In this document: piece by piece, positions 1 to 8,259 of the stretch
Layout: every line of letters starts with the position of its first letter
Numbering within the stretch: position 1 is the first letter of the stretch
NCBI RefSeq assembly: GCF_900009135.1
Contig: NZ_LT797701.1
Location: 159,075-216,542, forward strand
DNA length: 57,468 nucleotides
Source: Planktothrix sp. PCC 11201
Lineage (GTDB): Bacteria > Cyanobacteriota > Cyanobacteriia > Cyanobacteriales > Microcoleaceae
Reading direction: 5' to 3'
Position numbers and translations under genes: made by a program
The notes under the pieces: model-generated
Seen by the model: the letters and a program-made list of their open reading frames with translations, nothing else
What the model was told of the DNA's origin: nothing
The model's database searches: none

Positions 1-100
1 TTAAGAACATCTTGTCCCCCCCTTATTAAGTCACATCTTGTCCCCCCCTTTTAAGTCACATCTTGTCCCCCCCTTTTTAAGGGGGGCTAGGGGGGATCTT
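1..100. repeat. C-tract tandem repeat and palindromic C/G element
   Basis: Near-tandem copies of a unit reading CATCTTGTCCCCCCC followed by TTAAGTCA occur here, about 25 to 27 bases apart. The last copy ends in a C7 tract, a short AT stretch and a run of G that can fold back. The same C-run/G-run family lies inside hypF at 10963-11047 and 12191-12276. No gene is visible, and the window edge cuts the element. Confidence 0.75.
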
Positions 101-107
101 CTAGGTT

Positions 108-166
108 TGGGCGGGTTTATTGAGGTTATTTGTTAATATCAAATATTGTGACGGAACCCGCCCCTA
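108..166. repeat. Dispersed palindromic repeat, GGGCGGGTT family, copy 1
   Basis: The element begins TGGGCGGGTT and ends GGAACCCGCCCCTAC, so its ends pair as an inverted repeat around an AT-rich centre of about 35 bases. Related copies lie at 16926-16988, 22107-22165, 22192-22255 and 33190-33250. All are intergenic. A structured transcript end or a non-autonomous mobile element are both possible. Confidence 0.7.
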
Positions 167-186
167 CGGGTTAACAGCCAACTCTC

Positions 187-250
187 AGAAACCGGGTTTT
201 TGCGTTAACCTAATACTAAATATCAAAATCCCTAGAAAAACCCGGTTTCT
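187..250. repeat. 15-bp perfect inverted repeat
   Basis: The left arm AGAAACCGGGTTTTT (187-201) pairs perfectly with the right arm AAAAACCCGGTTTCT (236-250) across a 34-base AT-rich loop. It lies 17 bases before the small membrane protein gene at 268 and could shape the 5' end of its transcript. A dispersed cyanobacterial repeat is the most likely identity. Confidence 0.65.
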
Positions 251-267
251 CACCCCTTTAATTTATC

Positions 268-489
268 ATGGTTGAATTAATTATTTTATTAGCCTCTTTA
301 TTGGTAGCTTGGTTGGTTTTTACCTGGGCAGTTCAGGTGTTGAAAGCGAGTGTTAGTACAGCAATTGCGATCGCAGTTATTGTATTAGTTTTACAACTGG
401 TATTTGGAATTGGGCCCCAGGAATTATTAGACCATTTGATTCAGTTACCGCAAAGGTTATGGGATTTGGTTGTTAATCGTCGTTTATAA
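268..489 (+). CDS. Small hydrophobic membrane protein, unknown function
   Basis: The 73-residue product is hydrophobic over roughly residues 3-50, enough for one or two membrane segments, followed by a short amphipathic tail ending in basic residues (NRRL). There is no recognisable enzyme motif and no clear Shine-Dalgarno sequence. It stands alone between repeats and the convergent tyrA gene, whose stop lies 38 bases downstream. I do not recognise a named family; reading-frame integrity and the coherent hydrophobic profile support a real gene. Confidence 0.55.
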   Translation: MVELIILLASLLVAWLVFTWAVQVLKASVSTAIAIAVIVLVLQLVFGIGPQELLDHLIQLPQRLWDLVVNRRL

Positions 490-527
490 TAAATATAATA
501 AGAGAGTCCTGAAGGACTCACTACGGG

Positions 528-1424
528 TTAGAAGTGGAATTTTAGTCGATCGCAATGGTTTTGATTTAACTGTTTATCTAGGGTTTCCCAGTCCTCTTGT
601 TCAATATAATTGGTGATTTGATCTAGGGTTTGTTTGTAGGATTTGAGCGATCGCAATAGGGCTTCTCGATTATATTTTGCCATCATTAATCCTAATTCTG
701 GATTTCCCCCCCCAACCCGACTGGTATCCCTAAATCCCGAACTGGCAAAATAGTGAGCTAATAAATCAACATCGGGATTATCTTCTAATCTTAAAGCCGC
801 AATTAAACTCCCACTAATAATTACAGGTAAATGGGAAATCCAAGCCACCGCTCGATCATGTTCTTCCGGTTGACAATGGTAGATTTTAGCTTGCAATAAA
901 TTCACAATAGATTCTACAATTCTAATTGATTCTGGGGGTGTGTTGCTAGTCGGTGTAATCACATAGGGTTTATTAATAAATAAATCATGTTGTGCCGCGT
1001 CAATTCCGGTTTCCGTATTCCCCGCCATCGGATGTCCCCCGACAAAATTCGGCCATAATTCCGAACAACTGTCCACGATTGGTTTTTTCACAGAACCCAC
1101 ATCGGTTAAAATAGTATGGGGTTGTAAATAGGGAATTAGTTCTATAATAGTGGGAGCGATCGCAGCAATAGGCGTACAAATAAAAATAATATCAGCTTGA
1201 CCCATCAAAGATAAATCCACACTAGCCTCATCCACAACCCCCCGGGCGACGGCAACCTCGCAAGTTTCCGGTTTCCGACTGATCCCCAAAATGCGATAGG
1301 ATAGGGGTAGAGACACAGGAGAATCGGATAGGTAAATTTGGGTTTGGGTTTGTTGTCGATGGGTGAATAAATCTAAACCGAGTGATCCGCCAATTAAACC
1401 CAGTCCGATAATGCCAATATTCAT
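528..1424 (-). CDS. tyrA: Arogenate/prephenate dehydrogenase (TyrA)
   Basis: Oxidative decarboxylation of arogenate (or prephenate) in tyrosine biosynthesis. The N-terminus has a Rossmann NAD(P) loop, GIIGLGLIGGSLG. Next come the family blocks IFICTPIAAI, LTDVGSVKKPIVD, VGGHPMAGNTETGIDAA and the substrate-helix block HDRAVAWISHLP. Cyanobacterial members are generally NADP-dependent arogenate dehydrogenases; that specificity is inferred from the lineage. The frame is open back to a GTG at 1439, but the ATG at 1424 is preceded by GGAG nine bases upstream and directly starts the Rossmann strand, so I choose it (298 residues). It is monocistronic as far as visible. Confidence 0.92.
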   Translation of the reverse strand: MNIGIIGLGLIGGSLGLDLFTHRQQTQTQIYLSDSPVSLPLSYRILGISRKPETCEVAVARGVVDEASVDLSLMGQADIIFICTPIAAIAPTIIELIPYLQPHTILTDVGSVKKPIVDSCSELWPNFVGGHPMAGNTETGIDAAQHDLFINKPYVITPTSNTPPESIRIVESIVNLLQAKIYHCQPEEHDRAVAWISHLPVIISGSLIAALRLEDNPDVDLLAHYFASSGFRDTSRVGGGNPELGLMMAKYNREALLRSLKSYKQTLDQITNYIEQEDWETLDKQLNQNHCDRLKFHF

Positions 1425-1692
1425 CAATAAAGACTCCACTTAAATTATTAGGGAAAAGCGTTATTAAATCTATCACTTAAAGATCAATTTTACAATCATT
1501 TTATCAAGTTAATTTAAAGCTATTTAATGGGTTATTAAATAATTTAGCATTAAGTTGAATTGAAAAACGATTGTTTCAGGTTTAAACTAATATTATTAGA
1601 GCAATTTTACCCTTTTTATAGGTAGATAAATTTTACCATATTTTGCTATAATTTTCTATAATCAACCTCACTAATTTGGAGAGTTAGAAGGC

Positions 1693-3243
1693 ATGGATGC
1701 CGATGAACTTCTGCTCAAATATCAATCAGGGACAAGGGACTTTACAGGTATTTTGCTTTGTGAAGCCAATCTCAGTCGAGCCAATCTCAGCCAAGCCAAT
1801 CTCAGCCAAGCCATTTTGAGCATTACGAATCTCAGTGGTGCCAATCTTTCTGAAGTCAATTTCAGTCAAGCTAAACTCAATGTTGCCCGCTTGAGTGGTG
1901 CGAATTTAACTGGCGCTAGACTCGATGATGCGGTGCTCAATGTTGCCAATCTAATTCGCGCCGACCTCAGAGAAGCGTCTTTAATTAATGCTTCTTTAAT
2001 TCGGGCTGAACTCATGCGTTGCGATTTGAGTAATGCTTTATTAATAGGGGCCAATCTCAGCGAAGCCGATTTGCGAGAAGCGACCCTGCGCCAAGCTAAC
2101 CTAGAACAAGTCAATTTGAATGGGGCAAATTTAACCGATGCTATCTTAATTGGTTCTAATTTAGAACGAGCTAGTTTACATCGAGCTTGTGTTACCAAAG
2201 GAGATTTAAGAGGTGCTAATTTAAGCAATAGTGAATTGCGACAGGTAAATCTGTCTAAAGCTAATCTGAGTGGGGCTGATCTGCGCGGTGCAAATCTCCG
2301 TTGGGCCGATTTGAATGGCGCTAATTTAAGTGGGGCAAATTTAGAACAAGCTCGATTAAGTGGGGCGAGTTTGTGTGGAGCCAATTTGAGTGGGGCTAAC
2401 CTAATGAATGCGGTTTTAATTCATGCGGATTTAACCCAAGCTAATTTAATTAATTCCGATTGTACTGGGGCGGATTTAACTGGTTCATCTTTAACCGGAG
2501 CTAAATTATATGGAGTATCTCGTTTTGACTTAAAAGCAGAAGAAATTACCTGTGATTGGATTGATTTAAGTCCCCTAGGAGACAGTAATCAGATTCAAAC
2601 CTTTAGTCCTAAAGAAGCGAATAAATTTTTTAATGCTACCTTTCCGACGGTAGAAATTAGTGTTGATACCCGATTAGGATTTGAAGCCCATACAATTTTA
2701 GCTAAAATTTATCATTATCTGCAACAACAATCCTCCCTACTGAGTCAGCCGCCCACCTTGGAAGTTAATTCCCGACGCACAGTAATTTCATTCAAAATTG
2801 AATCCAATGAACAACTCTTTAATGTTGCTTATATTGCCATTTTACCCTTTAGGGATGCCGATGTTACCCAAAAAGCGATCGAAACCGCAATTAAACAGTT
2901 AACTCCTGACAATTGCGGTCATTTTCCAGTACAGTTATCTAATCGAATTGTACAATTAGGAGTGGAAATCGCTCAACAGATCCGTTTGTTGACCGATATT
3001 AAACTTCCCCAATCTTGGCAAGCAGAAATTGAAACCTCAACGCCTTTCTTTTTAAATCCCACAAGAACCATTCTCAGAAGTTCTAGCCATCAAAGTTTAA
3101 TCCTCCATAGCCATGCTTATTTTGGCAGAAGTTTAGGCTGTTATTCTGAATCATCAGAAAGTTCAGAATCCCTGAACAATCCCTATTTAAACCCCAAACC
3201 CCTTGACACAGAAACTATCCTAAATTTTATTAAAGGATTTTAG
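1693..3243 (+). CDS. Pentapeptide-repeat protein with conserved C-terminal domain (paralog A)
   Basis: The 516-residue protein has three parts. Residues 1-22 form a short leader (LLKYQSGTRDFTG). Residues about 24-275 are nearly continuous A(N/D)LS-type pentapeptide repeats, which in this family fold as a right-handed quadrilateral beta-helix. Residues about 276-516 form a non-repeat domain starting near CDWIDLSPLGD. The paralog at 3457 has the same design, and both C-terminal domains share an R-T-(I/L)-L-x-(R/N)-S-S-x-Q-S-L block followed by an aromatic-G segment. No signal peptide or membrane helix is visible, so a cytoplasmic location is likely. Biochemical role unknown. A reverse-strand frame over 1866-2384 is an artefact of the repeats. 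Confidence 0.9.
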   Translation: MDADELLLKYQSGTRDFTGILLCEANLSRANLSQANLSQAILSITNLSGANLSEVNFSQAKLNVARLSGANLTGARLDDAVLNVANLIRADLREASLINASLIRAELMRCDLSNALLIGANLSEADLREATLRQANLEQVNLNGANLTDAILIGSNLERASLHRACVTKGDLRGANLSNSELRQVNLSKANLSGADLRGANLRWADLNGANLSGANLEQARLSGASLCGANLSGANLMNAVLIHADLTQANLINSDCTGADLTGSSLTGAKLYGVSRFDLKAEEITCDWIDLSPLGDSNQIQTFSPKEANKFFNATFPTVEISVDTRLGFEAHTILAKIYHYLQQQSSLLSQPPTLEVNSRRTVISFKIESNEQLFNVAYIAILPFRDADVTQKAIETAIKQLTPDNCGHFPVQLSNRIVQLGVEIAQQIRLLTDIKLPQSWQAEIETSTPFFLNPTRTILRSSSHQSLILHSHAYFGRSLGCYSESSESSESLNNPYLNPKPLDTETILNFIKGF

Positions 3244-3271
3244 GGCTTTTTGATCAAGGCTTAAGCCATAA

Positions 3272-3411
3272 CTATAGCAATCCCAAATAGGTTGTAACAT
3301 TTCAATACTGATATGAAACAGTCAGAAGTATTACCCCTGTTCCCAGATCCGGCGTTCCCTGTTCCCTTTTGATCAGGAATTTTGAACACAACTCAAATAG
3401 GATTGCTATAG
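3272..3411. mobile_element. MITE-like element with CTATAGCAATCC terminal inverted repeats
   Basis: The 140-bp element begins CTATAGCAATCC and ends GGATTGCTATAG, a 12-bp perfect terminal inverted repeat. It has no coding capacity. Its internal segment, around CAGAAGTATTACCCCTG and CGTTCCCTGTTCCC, recurs in inverted orientation at 16010-16097 and as a fragment at 32612-32660. It separates the two tandem pentapeptide paralogs. No convincing target duplication is visible. Confidence 0.65.
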
Positions 3412-3456
3412 AGAATCAATAATTATTCATTTAATCAGGGTTAAAGGATCACCATT

Positions 3457-5016
3457 ATGATTGAAAGTGAATTAGTAAAAGTCTACCAAATTGTTAAAAG
3501 ATATCAGGAAGGGGAGCGGGATTTTAGTGGAATTAACTTGAATGAAAATAATTTAAGCCGGATTAAATTGAGTCAAGCCAATTTAAGTGGGGCTTCTTTC
3601 ATGGTCGCTAATTTAACCTCTGCTAATTTAAGTGGCTGTAACTTAACCGGAGCTAATTTTAATGTTGCTCGACTAAGTAATGCCAATTTGAGTAACGCCA
3701 TTTTAGATCGAGCCACCCTCAATGTTAGCAATTTAGTGCGAGCCGATTTAAGCGAAGCCTCTCTAATTGAAAGTCTACTGATTCGCGGGGAATTAATTCA
3801 AGCATTATTGAGTAAAGCGAAATTAATTCAAGCCAACTTAAATGGGGCGGATTTAAGGGAAGCCAAAGTTGAACAAACCGATTTTACCTATGCTAATTTA
3901 AGTGGGGCGAATTTACGCGCTATTTTTGGGGTAGGAGCTTGCTTTAGGAGAGCAGATTTAAGGGGAGCCAATTTAACTAAAGCGGATTTACCCAAAGCGG
4001 ATTTTAACTATGCAGAAATGCGACAAGTAAACCTGACCCATGCTAATTTAAGTGGGGCGGATTTAGGGGGAGCCAATTTACGCTGGGCGGATTTGCGGGG
4101 CGCGAATTTAGGCGGGGCAAATTTGAGCGAAGCTAACTTGAGCGGGGCAAATTTGAGTGGTGCTAATTTAAGTAATACTAATTTAGTGAAAGCCAGTTTT
4201 GTTCATGCGGATTTAACCCAAGCTAATTTAATTCAATCGGACTGGGTGGGGGCGGATTTATCGGGAGCCACCTTAACCGGAGCTAAACTTTATGATGTGC
4301 ATAGATTTAGTTTAAAAGCCGAAGATCTCAAATGTGAATGGATTGATTTAAGCCCCAATGGAGATCATAGTCATGTTGTACATTTTAATCCTGAAACCCT
4401 GAAAAAATTTTTTAATCAAAGTCTTCCCCTGGTGCAAATTTTTGTGGATGCTCCGTTGGATTTTGAATCTAATTTAATTTTAATGACCATCTATCATAAA
4501 TTAGCTCAAGTCTATCCGGTGATGAATCGTCCACCGAGTATTGAGGTGGATTATCGACGCACAACTTTAACCTTTATTGTCGAACGGGAAGAACATTTAT
4601 TTCCCCTAGCTTGTATGATTATTTTTCCCTTTGATGATTCTTCCCCTACACAAAAAAATATTATTAGTTTGATGAAAAAAATTAAAGAAGAAAATTTAGG
4701 AAAAAATCGAAAAATTCAAATTTTAACCGCCATGAATCAAGTCATTATTAAAGCCAATGACTTTAAACTATTAGTCAAAGAAAATCAAGGTGATTCTCGG
4801 TCTGTATTTTTTAAATCCGCCACTCAAACCCTATTAAAAAATAGCAGTCAACAAAGTTTAATGGTTCATAATAATGCTAATTTTGGCAAACGCTTTGCTG
4901 ATCTCTCTAGTCGTCAAACCGATGCCGATTTAACCCTCAATTCCCGTCAATCTAATCTACCGGATTTTAAAGAGATGATTGATTTTATCGAAAGTTTTGA
5001 TTATCTTAGTCATTAG
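3457..5016 (+). CDS. Pentapeptide-repeat protein with conserved C-terminal domain (paralog B)
   Basis: The 519-residue paralog of the gene at 1693 has the same order of parts: leader with YQEGERDFSGINL, about 50 pentapeptide repeats (residues roughly 25-275), then a non-repeat C-terminal domain beginning CEWIDLSPNGD and containing FFKSATQTLLKNSSQQSL near its end. Tandem duplication is the simplest origin; a MITE-like element now sits in the spacer. The repeats contain many N-L-S-G-A units and no catalytic motif. The C-terminal domain is lysine-rich and less hydrophobic than that of paralog A, suggesting divergence. Function unknown. An AAGG sits about 10 bases before the ATG. Confidence 0.9.
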   Translation: MIESELVKVYQIVKRYQEGERDFSGINLNENNLSRIKLSQANLSGASFMVANLTSANLSGCNLTGANFNVARLSNANLSNAILDRATLNVSNLVRADLSEASLIESLLIRGELIQALLSKAKLIQANLNGADLREAKVEQTDFTYANLSGANLRAIFGVGACFRRADLRGANLTKADLPKADFNYAEMRQVNLTHANLSGADLGGANLRWADLRGANLGGANLSEANLSGANLSGANLSNTNLVKASFVHADLTQANLIQSDWVGADLSGATLTGAKLYDVHRFSLKAEDLKCEWIDLSPNGDHSHVVHFNPETLKKFFNQSLPLVQIFVDAPLDFESNLILMTIYHKLAQVYPVMNRPPSIEVDYRRTTLTFIVEREEHLFPLACMIIFPFDDSSPTQKNIISLMKKIKEENLGKNRKIQILTAMNQVIIKANDFKLLVKENQGDSRSVFFKSATQTLLKNSSQQSLMVHNNANFGKRFADLSSRQTDADLTLNSRQSNLPDFKEMIDFIESFDYLSH

Positions 5017-5018
5017 GA

Positions 5019-5123
5019 ATAGGGAATAGGGAATAGGCAATAGGCAATAGTTTGCTCCCCCTACTTCCCCTGCTCCCCCTGCTCCCCCTGCTCCCCCTAC
5101 TTCCCCTGCTCCCTATTCCCCGC
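5019..5123. repeat. Short tandem repeats (GGGAATA and CCCCTGCTC types)
   Basis: The stretch opens with heptamer-like copies of AATAGGG and then carries nonamer-like copies of CCCCCTGCT and CCCCTACTT. The second motif is the reverse complement of the array at the window end (57380-57468). It lies directly before the TTG start of the helicase-like gene. No gene is visible. Confidence 0.75.
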
Positions 5124-5140
5124 TATGTTTTTGAACGAAT

Positions 5141-6646
5141 TTGATAGAAGTTGAAGTCCATAACTTACTGCGAAACCTGCTCAAGTCCCAAACCGAAGCC
5201 CTGTGGCCCCATCATCTGACCATGGCCCGCCTAGTGGCTCGGGCGTTACGTTTGGGACGGGATGCTTTAATTCAAACGGGGATTCCCCCCAGCCACTATC
5301 ATCATTCCTATCGGTTGAGTTATTGGATACCATTATTAGTCTGGCATCAACCAGTAATTGTGGTGGCGCCCGATGGGATTTTGGACGAACTCCAAAGACT
5401 GAATTTACAACCCTGGATTAATCCTGACCTAATTGTCAATAAACCCATTCTCCGAGGGGATTTCTGGCCCAATGATAGCTTTTCGGGGGTCTTATTAACA
5501 ACCCCTTCAGCCTGGTTATCCAGTCGCTTCCGGGAGGATCACCGCTTTCCTCAGCAAATTCTGACGGTGATTGATGGGGTTGATGATTTGGAAACCTGGA
5601 CACGCCAAACCCTAACGGTTAGTTTACATCCCCAGGACTGGAATGATTTGATGCAGCAGCAACCCCACCAGGGGGAAACCATTCGAGACACCCGCATACA
5701 CCTGACTCGGATTTTGTTCCAACATCCCCCCAATCCCTATCAATGTTATGTTTTAGACAGTCCAGAACAGAAAATAGTTGAGCAACTGTATGCACGGGTT
5801 GATCCTCAGTTATCTGAATGGCAGAGTTTTTGGCAACGTTGGCAACGGCCGGGACAGCTAAAATGGGCCGTAGTGGATCGGATATTGGGAACCTTTTCTC
5901 TGTTTTGTGGCCCGGTGGATGTGGCATCGGAGTTAAGTCACCTTTGGCCCCAACAGCCCGTGGTTTTGATTGGAGGAGCCTTAGATTTAGATAAACAGGC
6001 TCCGATTTATCGCCAAGCGGTGGGACTCGGAGAAATTACGGGGGTAAAATTTACCCCTGATCGACAAAGCCAACTGATCCAACTTTATATCCCATCGGGT
6101 TTTCCTTTACCCAATACTCCCCAGTATCAAATAGCTTTGACTAAAGAGCTTCACACTATTTTATATATGAGTTTGTCAGTCCAAGGATTCAGTGTTTTAT
6201 TAGTGGGAGATGTTCCGTTAAAAGCCCAAGTAAGTACGGCGATGGCGGCGGAATTTGGTTCTCGGGTGCGGGTAGAAACCACGGATTTACCGGAAAATGC
6301 AGTTTTAGTTACAGGTTGGGAGTTTTGGCGAGAACATCAGGGCCGTTTACCTTCACCTCATTTATTAGCGATCGCCACCTTACCTATTCCTTCTTTAGAA
6401 GATCCTTTAGTGGCTGGACAGGTCGCCTACTATAAACAACAACATCGAGATTGGTTCCGGTTTTATTTATTACCAAAAGCATTAAGTGAACTCCAACGGG
6501 CCGTTGCCACGGTGCGGGATAGTCAGGGGGTTGTCGCCCTATTTGATAGTCGGGTCTTACATCGCAGTTACGGAGAACAGGTCTTAACCGCCTTGAGTCC
6601 CTCCGCCCGCATTAATTATTTAGATACGTTGTGGTTAGTCCAGTAG
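5141..6646 (+). CDS. Divergent DinG-like helicase-family protein
   Basis: The 501-residue product resembles cyanobacterial proteins annotated as DinG/Rad3-type helicases: an N-terminal segment with WPHHLTMARLVARALRLGRD and an IQTG element, then VVAPDGILDELQ as in helicase motif Ia, and a C-terminal half with a helicase-C-like tail. The ATPase motifs are eroded. No GxGKT loop is visible, and the expected DEAx motif reads IDGVDDLE. It may be a non-catalytic DNA-binding relative. The TTG at 5141 is chosen because the nearest ATG (5124) is out of frame and stops after nine codons. The family assignment rests on memory of related sequences and is uncertain. Confidence 0.6.
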   Translation: MIEVEVHNLLRNLLKSQTEALWPHHLTMARLVARALRLGRDALIQTGIPPSHYHHSYRLSYWIPLLVWHQPVIVVAPDGILDELQRLNLQPWINPDLIVNKPILRGDFWPNDSFSGVLLTTPSAWLSSRFREDHRFPQQILTVIDGVDDLETWTRQTLTVSLHPQDWNDLMQQQPHQGETIRDTRIHLTRILFQHPPNPYQCYVLDSPEQKIVEQLYARVDPQLSEWQSFWQRWQRPGQLKWAVVDRILGTFSLFCGPVDVASELSHLWPQQPVVLIGGALDLDKQAPIYRQAVGLGEITGVKFTPDRQSQLIQLYIPSGFPLPNTPQYQIALTKELHTILYMSLSVQGFSVLLVGDVPLKAQVSTAMAAEFGSRVRVETTDLPENAVLVTGWEFWREHQGRLPSPHLLAIATLPIPSLEDPLVAGQVAYYKQQHRDWFRFYLLPKALSELQRAVATVRDSQGVVALFDSRVLHRSYGEQVLTALSPSARINYLDTLWLVQ

Positions 6647-6665
6647 CTACACCCCTTGTCCTGAT

Positions 6666-7328
6666 TCAAAGATTTGGATCAACTCCTAAGCTTTTCAACC
6701 GTTCTTCTAAGGCTTTTAATCGAGCTTCTGCTAGTTCCGCCCGTTGCCTTTCCTGTTGTAATTTTTGCCCTAATTCTACAAACGTTAAAAACCGTTCTCC
6801 CGTGGGGGTAAAAATTTGTAATTCTTCCGCCATCTCAAAACGAACTCCTAGACGGGGACTGACCCAACCTTGAATTTCTTCAATAATTGTTAATTGTCCA
6901 TCAATGATTTGCCATCCGGCAAAATCTACGTTTTCAGGATCATAGAGATAATATTCCTCCACGCCATACCGTTGATAAAATTGTAGTTTAGCCGCCATTT
7001 CTTTAATTGTATTTCCGGGGGAAAGAATCTCAAATACCACTTGGGGTGGGATATTATCTTCTTGCCATTGTTGATAGGAACCCCGATAACCCTTGGGACG
7101 ACCAAAAACCACCATCACATCCGGGGCGCGACGAATTGTATTATTTCCTTCCATGGGATACCAGAGCAAATCCCCCGCTACAAACACATTAGAATTGTCA
7201 GCAAATAACAGGTCTAAATTTTCTTTGATGGTAACAATCCATTGAAATTGCTGGGTATTATCAGCCATCGGTTGACCGTCACTATCCGAATAAATAATCG
7301 GGGTTTGGAATAGTTGTTGTTGGATCAT
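6666..7328 (-). CDS. Uma2-family (DUF820) PD-(D/E)XK nuclease-like protein
   Basis: The 220-residue protein has the hallmark core of the Uma2 family, very abundant in cyanobacteria: RAPDVMVVFGRPKGYRGSY, then PPQVVFEILSPGNT, then KLQFYQRYGVEEYYLYDPE. The Asp in PDV and the Glu in FEIL are the expected restriction-endonuclease-fold acidic residues. The C-terminal 45 residues form a charged coiled coil (LGQKLQQERQRAELAEARLK), common in this family. The ATG lies a few bases after AGGG. Biological role is not established; many copies per genome are normal. It converges on the helicase-like gene, with 19 bases between the stops. Confidence 0.88.
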   Translation of the reverse strand: MIQQQLFQTPIIYSDSDGQPMADNTQQFQWIVTIKENLDLLFADNSNVFVAGDLLWYPMEGNNTIRRAPDVMVVFGRPKGYRGSYQQWQEDNIPPQVVFEILSPGNTIKEMAAKLQFYQRYGVEEYYLYDPENVDFAGWQIIDGQLTIIEEIQGWVSPRLGVRFEMAEELQIFTPTGERFLTFVELGQKLQQERQRAELAEARLKALEERLKSLGVDPNL

Positions 7329-7410
7329 AATAGGATTTTTCCCTGGAATTAATCAGTTTTGGGAATCCGTTATTTGAAAAAATTCTCACCATTGAAAGTG
7401 CCTCCCAGAT

Positions 7411-7575
7411 CATCGGTGTCAACTTAAGTCTAAAAGCCTTGAAATCAATTTCAGGCTCAAAGCTAAAACCCGTTAAAACGGGTTGATGAAGAATGATTTT
7501 AGTCATCTTCAGATGACGATCGCTTTTAGCCCGAAATTTATTTCAGGGCTAACGTGGGTTAAGTTGACACCGATG
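7411..7575. mobile_element. 165-bp MITE with 17-bp terminal inverted repeats and 9-bp target duplication
   Basis: The left end CATCGGTGTCAACTTAA (7411-7427) is the exact reverse complement of the right end TTAAGTTGACACCGATG (7559-7575). The nine bases CTCCCAGAT occur immediately outside both ends (7402-7410 and 7576-7584), which is a perfect target-site duplication. The interior has smaller palindromes, including AGCCCGAAATTTATTTCAGGG, and no real gene; a 74-codon reverse frame across it is not convincing. A half copy with the same right end lies near 50778-50825. Confidence 0.85.
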
Positions 7576-7606
7576 CTCCCAGATGGGAGGACAACTTTAA
7601 AATTAA

Positions 7607-8209
7607 TTAACTCACAACTGGATTAGAAACCGAGGGACGACGGTTAATTACTTGGTCAATTAAACCGTAGTGCATGGATTCTTCCGCCGACATGAAGAAA
7701 TCCCGTTCGGTGTCATCCTCAATCCGTGATAGGGGTTGACCGGTGTGGTCAGCTAAATGTTGATTCAGGCGTTTTTTCAGATATAAAATTTCCCTGGCCT
7801 GAATCTCAATATCCGTCGCCTGTCCCTGAGCTCCCCCTAACGGTTGGTGAATCATAATCCGCGAATGGGGAAGACTCATCCGTTTACCCTTAGCCCCCGC
7901 ACTCAACAGAAACGCCCCCATACTGGCGGCTAAACCCAGACAAATGGTAGAAACATCGGGGCGGATGTGGTTCATGGTGTCAAAAATCCCTAAACCCGCC
8001 GACACCGAACCTCCTGGGGAGTTGATGTAAAGGTAGATATCTTTTTCTGGGTCTTCAGCATCAAGGAACAGCATCTGGGCCACAATTAAGTTGGCTAAAT
8101 CGGCGGTTACCTGTTGTCCGAGAAAGATAATGCGATCGCGTAATAGCCGAGAATAGATATCAAAGGCTCTTTCGCCACGACCCGATTGTTCAATAACGGT
8201 TGGGATCAT
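7607..8209 (-). CDS. clpP: ATP-dependent Clp protease proteolytic subunit (ClpP1-like)
   Basis: The serine peptidase subunit forms heptameric rings that dock with a Clp ATPase to degrade unfolded or tagged proteins. At 200 residues it has the normal length. The catalytic triad is Ser96 (in GLAASMGAF), His121 (in MIHQPLGG) and Asp170 (in ERDFF). The INSPGGSV oxyanion-hole block and the [16 protein letters not shown] handle region are intact. The sequence matches the stand-alone cyanobacterial ClpP1 type rather than the clpX- or clpR-linked copies, and no clpX or clpR is adjacent here. The MITE at 7411 lies 31 bases past the stop. Confidence 0.95.
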   Translation of the reverse strand: MIPTVIEQSGRGERAFDIYSRLLRDRIIFLGQQVTADLANLIVAQMLFLDAEDPEKDIYLYINSPGGSVSAGLGIFDTMNHIRPDVSTICLGLAASMGAFLLSAGAKGKRMSLPHSRIMIHQPLGGAQGQATDIEIQAREILYLKKRLNQHLADHTGQPLSRIEDDTERDFFMSAEESMHYGLIDQVINRRPSVSNPVVS

Positions 8210-8259
8210 AACACTCTGCTGCTAATGGTCATTCTCTGTCATTGTAGCGATTTCGGGTT

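Noticed and set aside
1866-2384. 172-codon reverse-strand frame inside the first pentapeptide gene
   Set aside because: The pentapeptide codon pattern leaves the opposite strand open by composition; no start signal or domain.
5124-5153. ATG start for the helicase-like gene at 5124
   Set aside because: It is out of frame and closes after nine codons, so the TTG at 5141 is kept.
7282-7506. 74-codon reverse frame crossing the MITE edge
   Set aside because: It overlaps the Uma2 start and runs through the MITE; no ribosome site or conserved domain.
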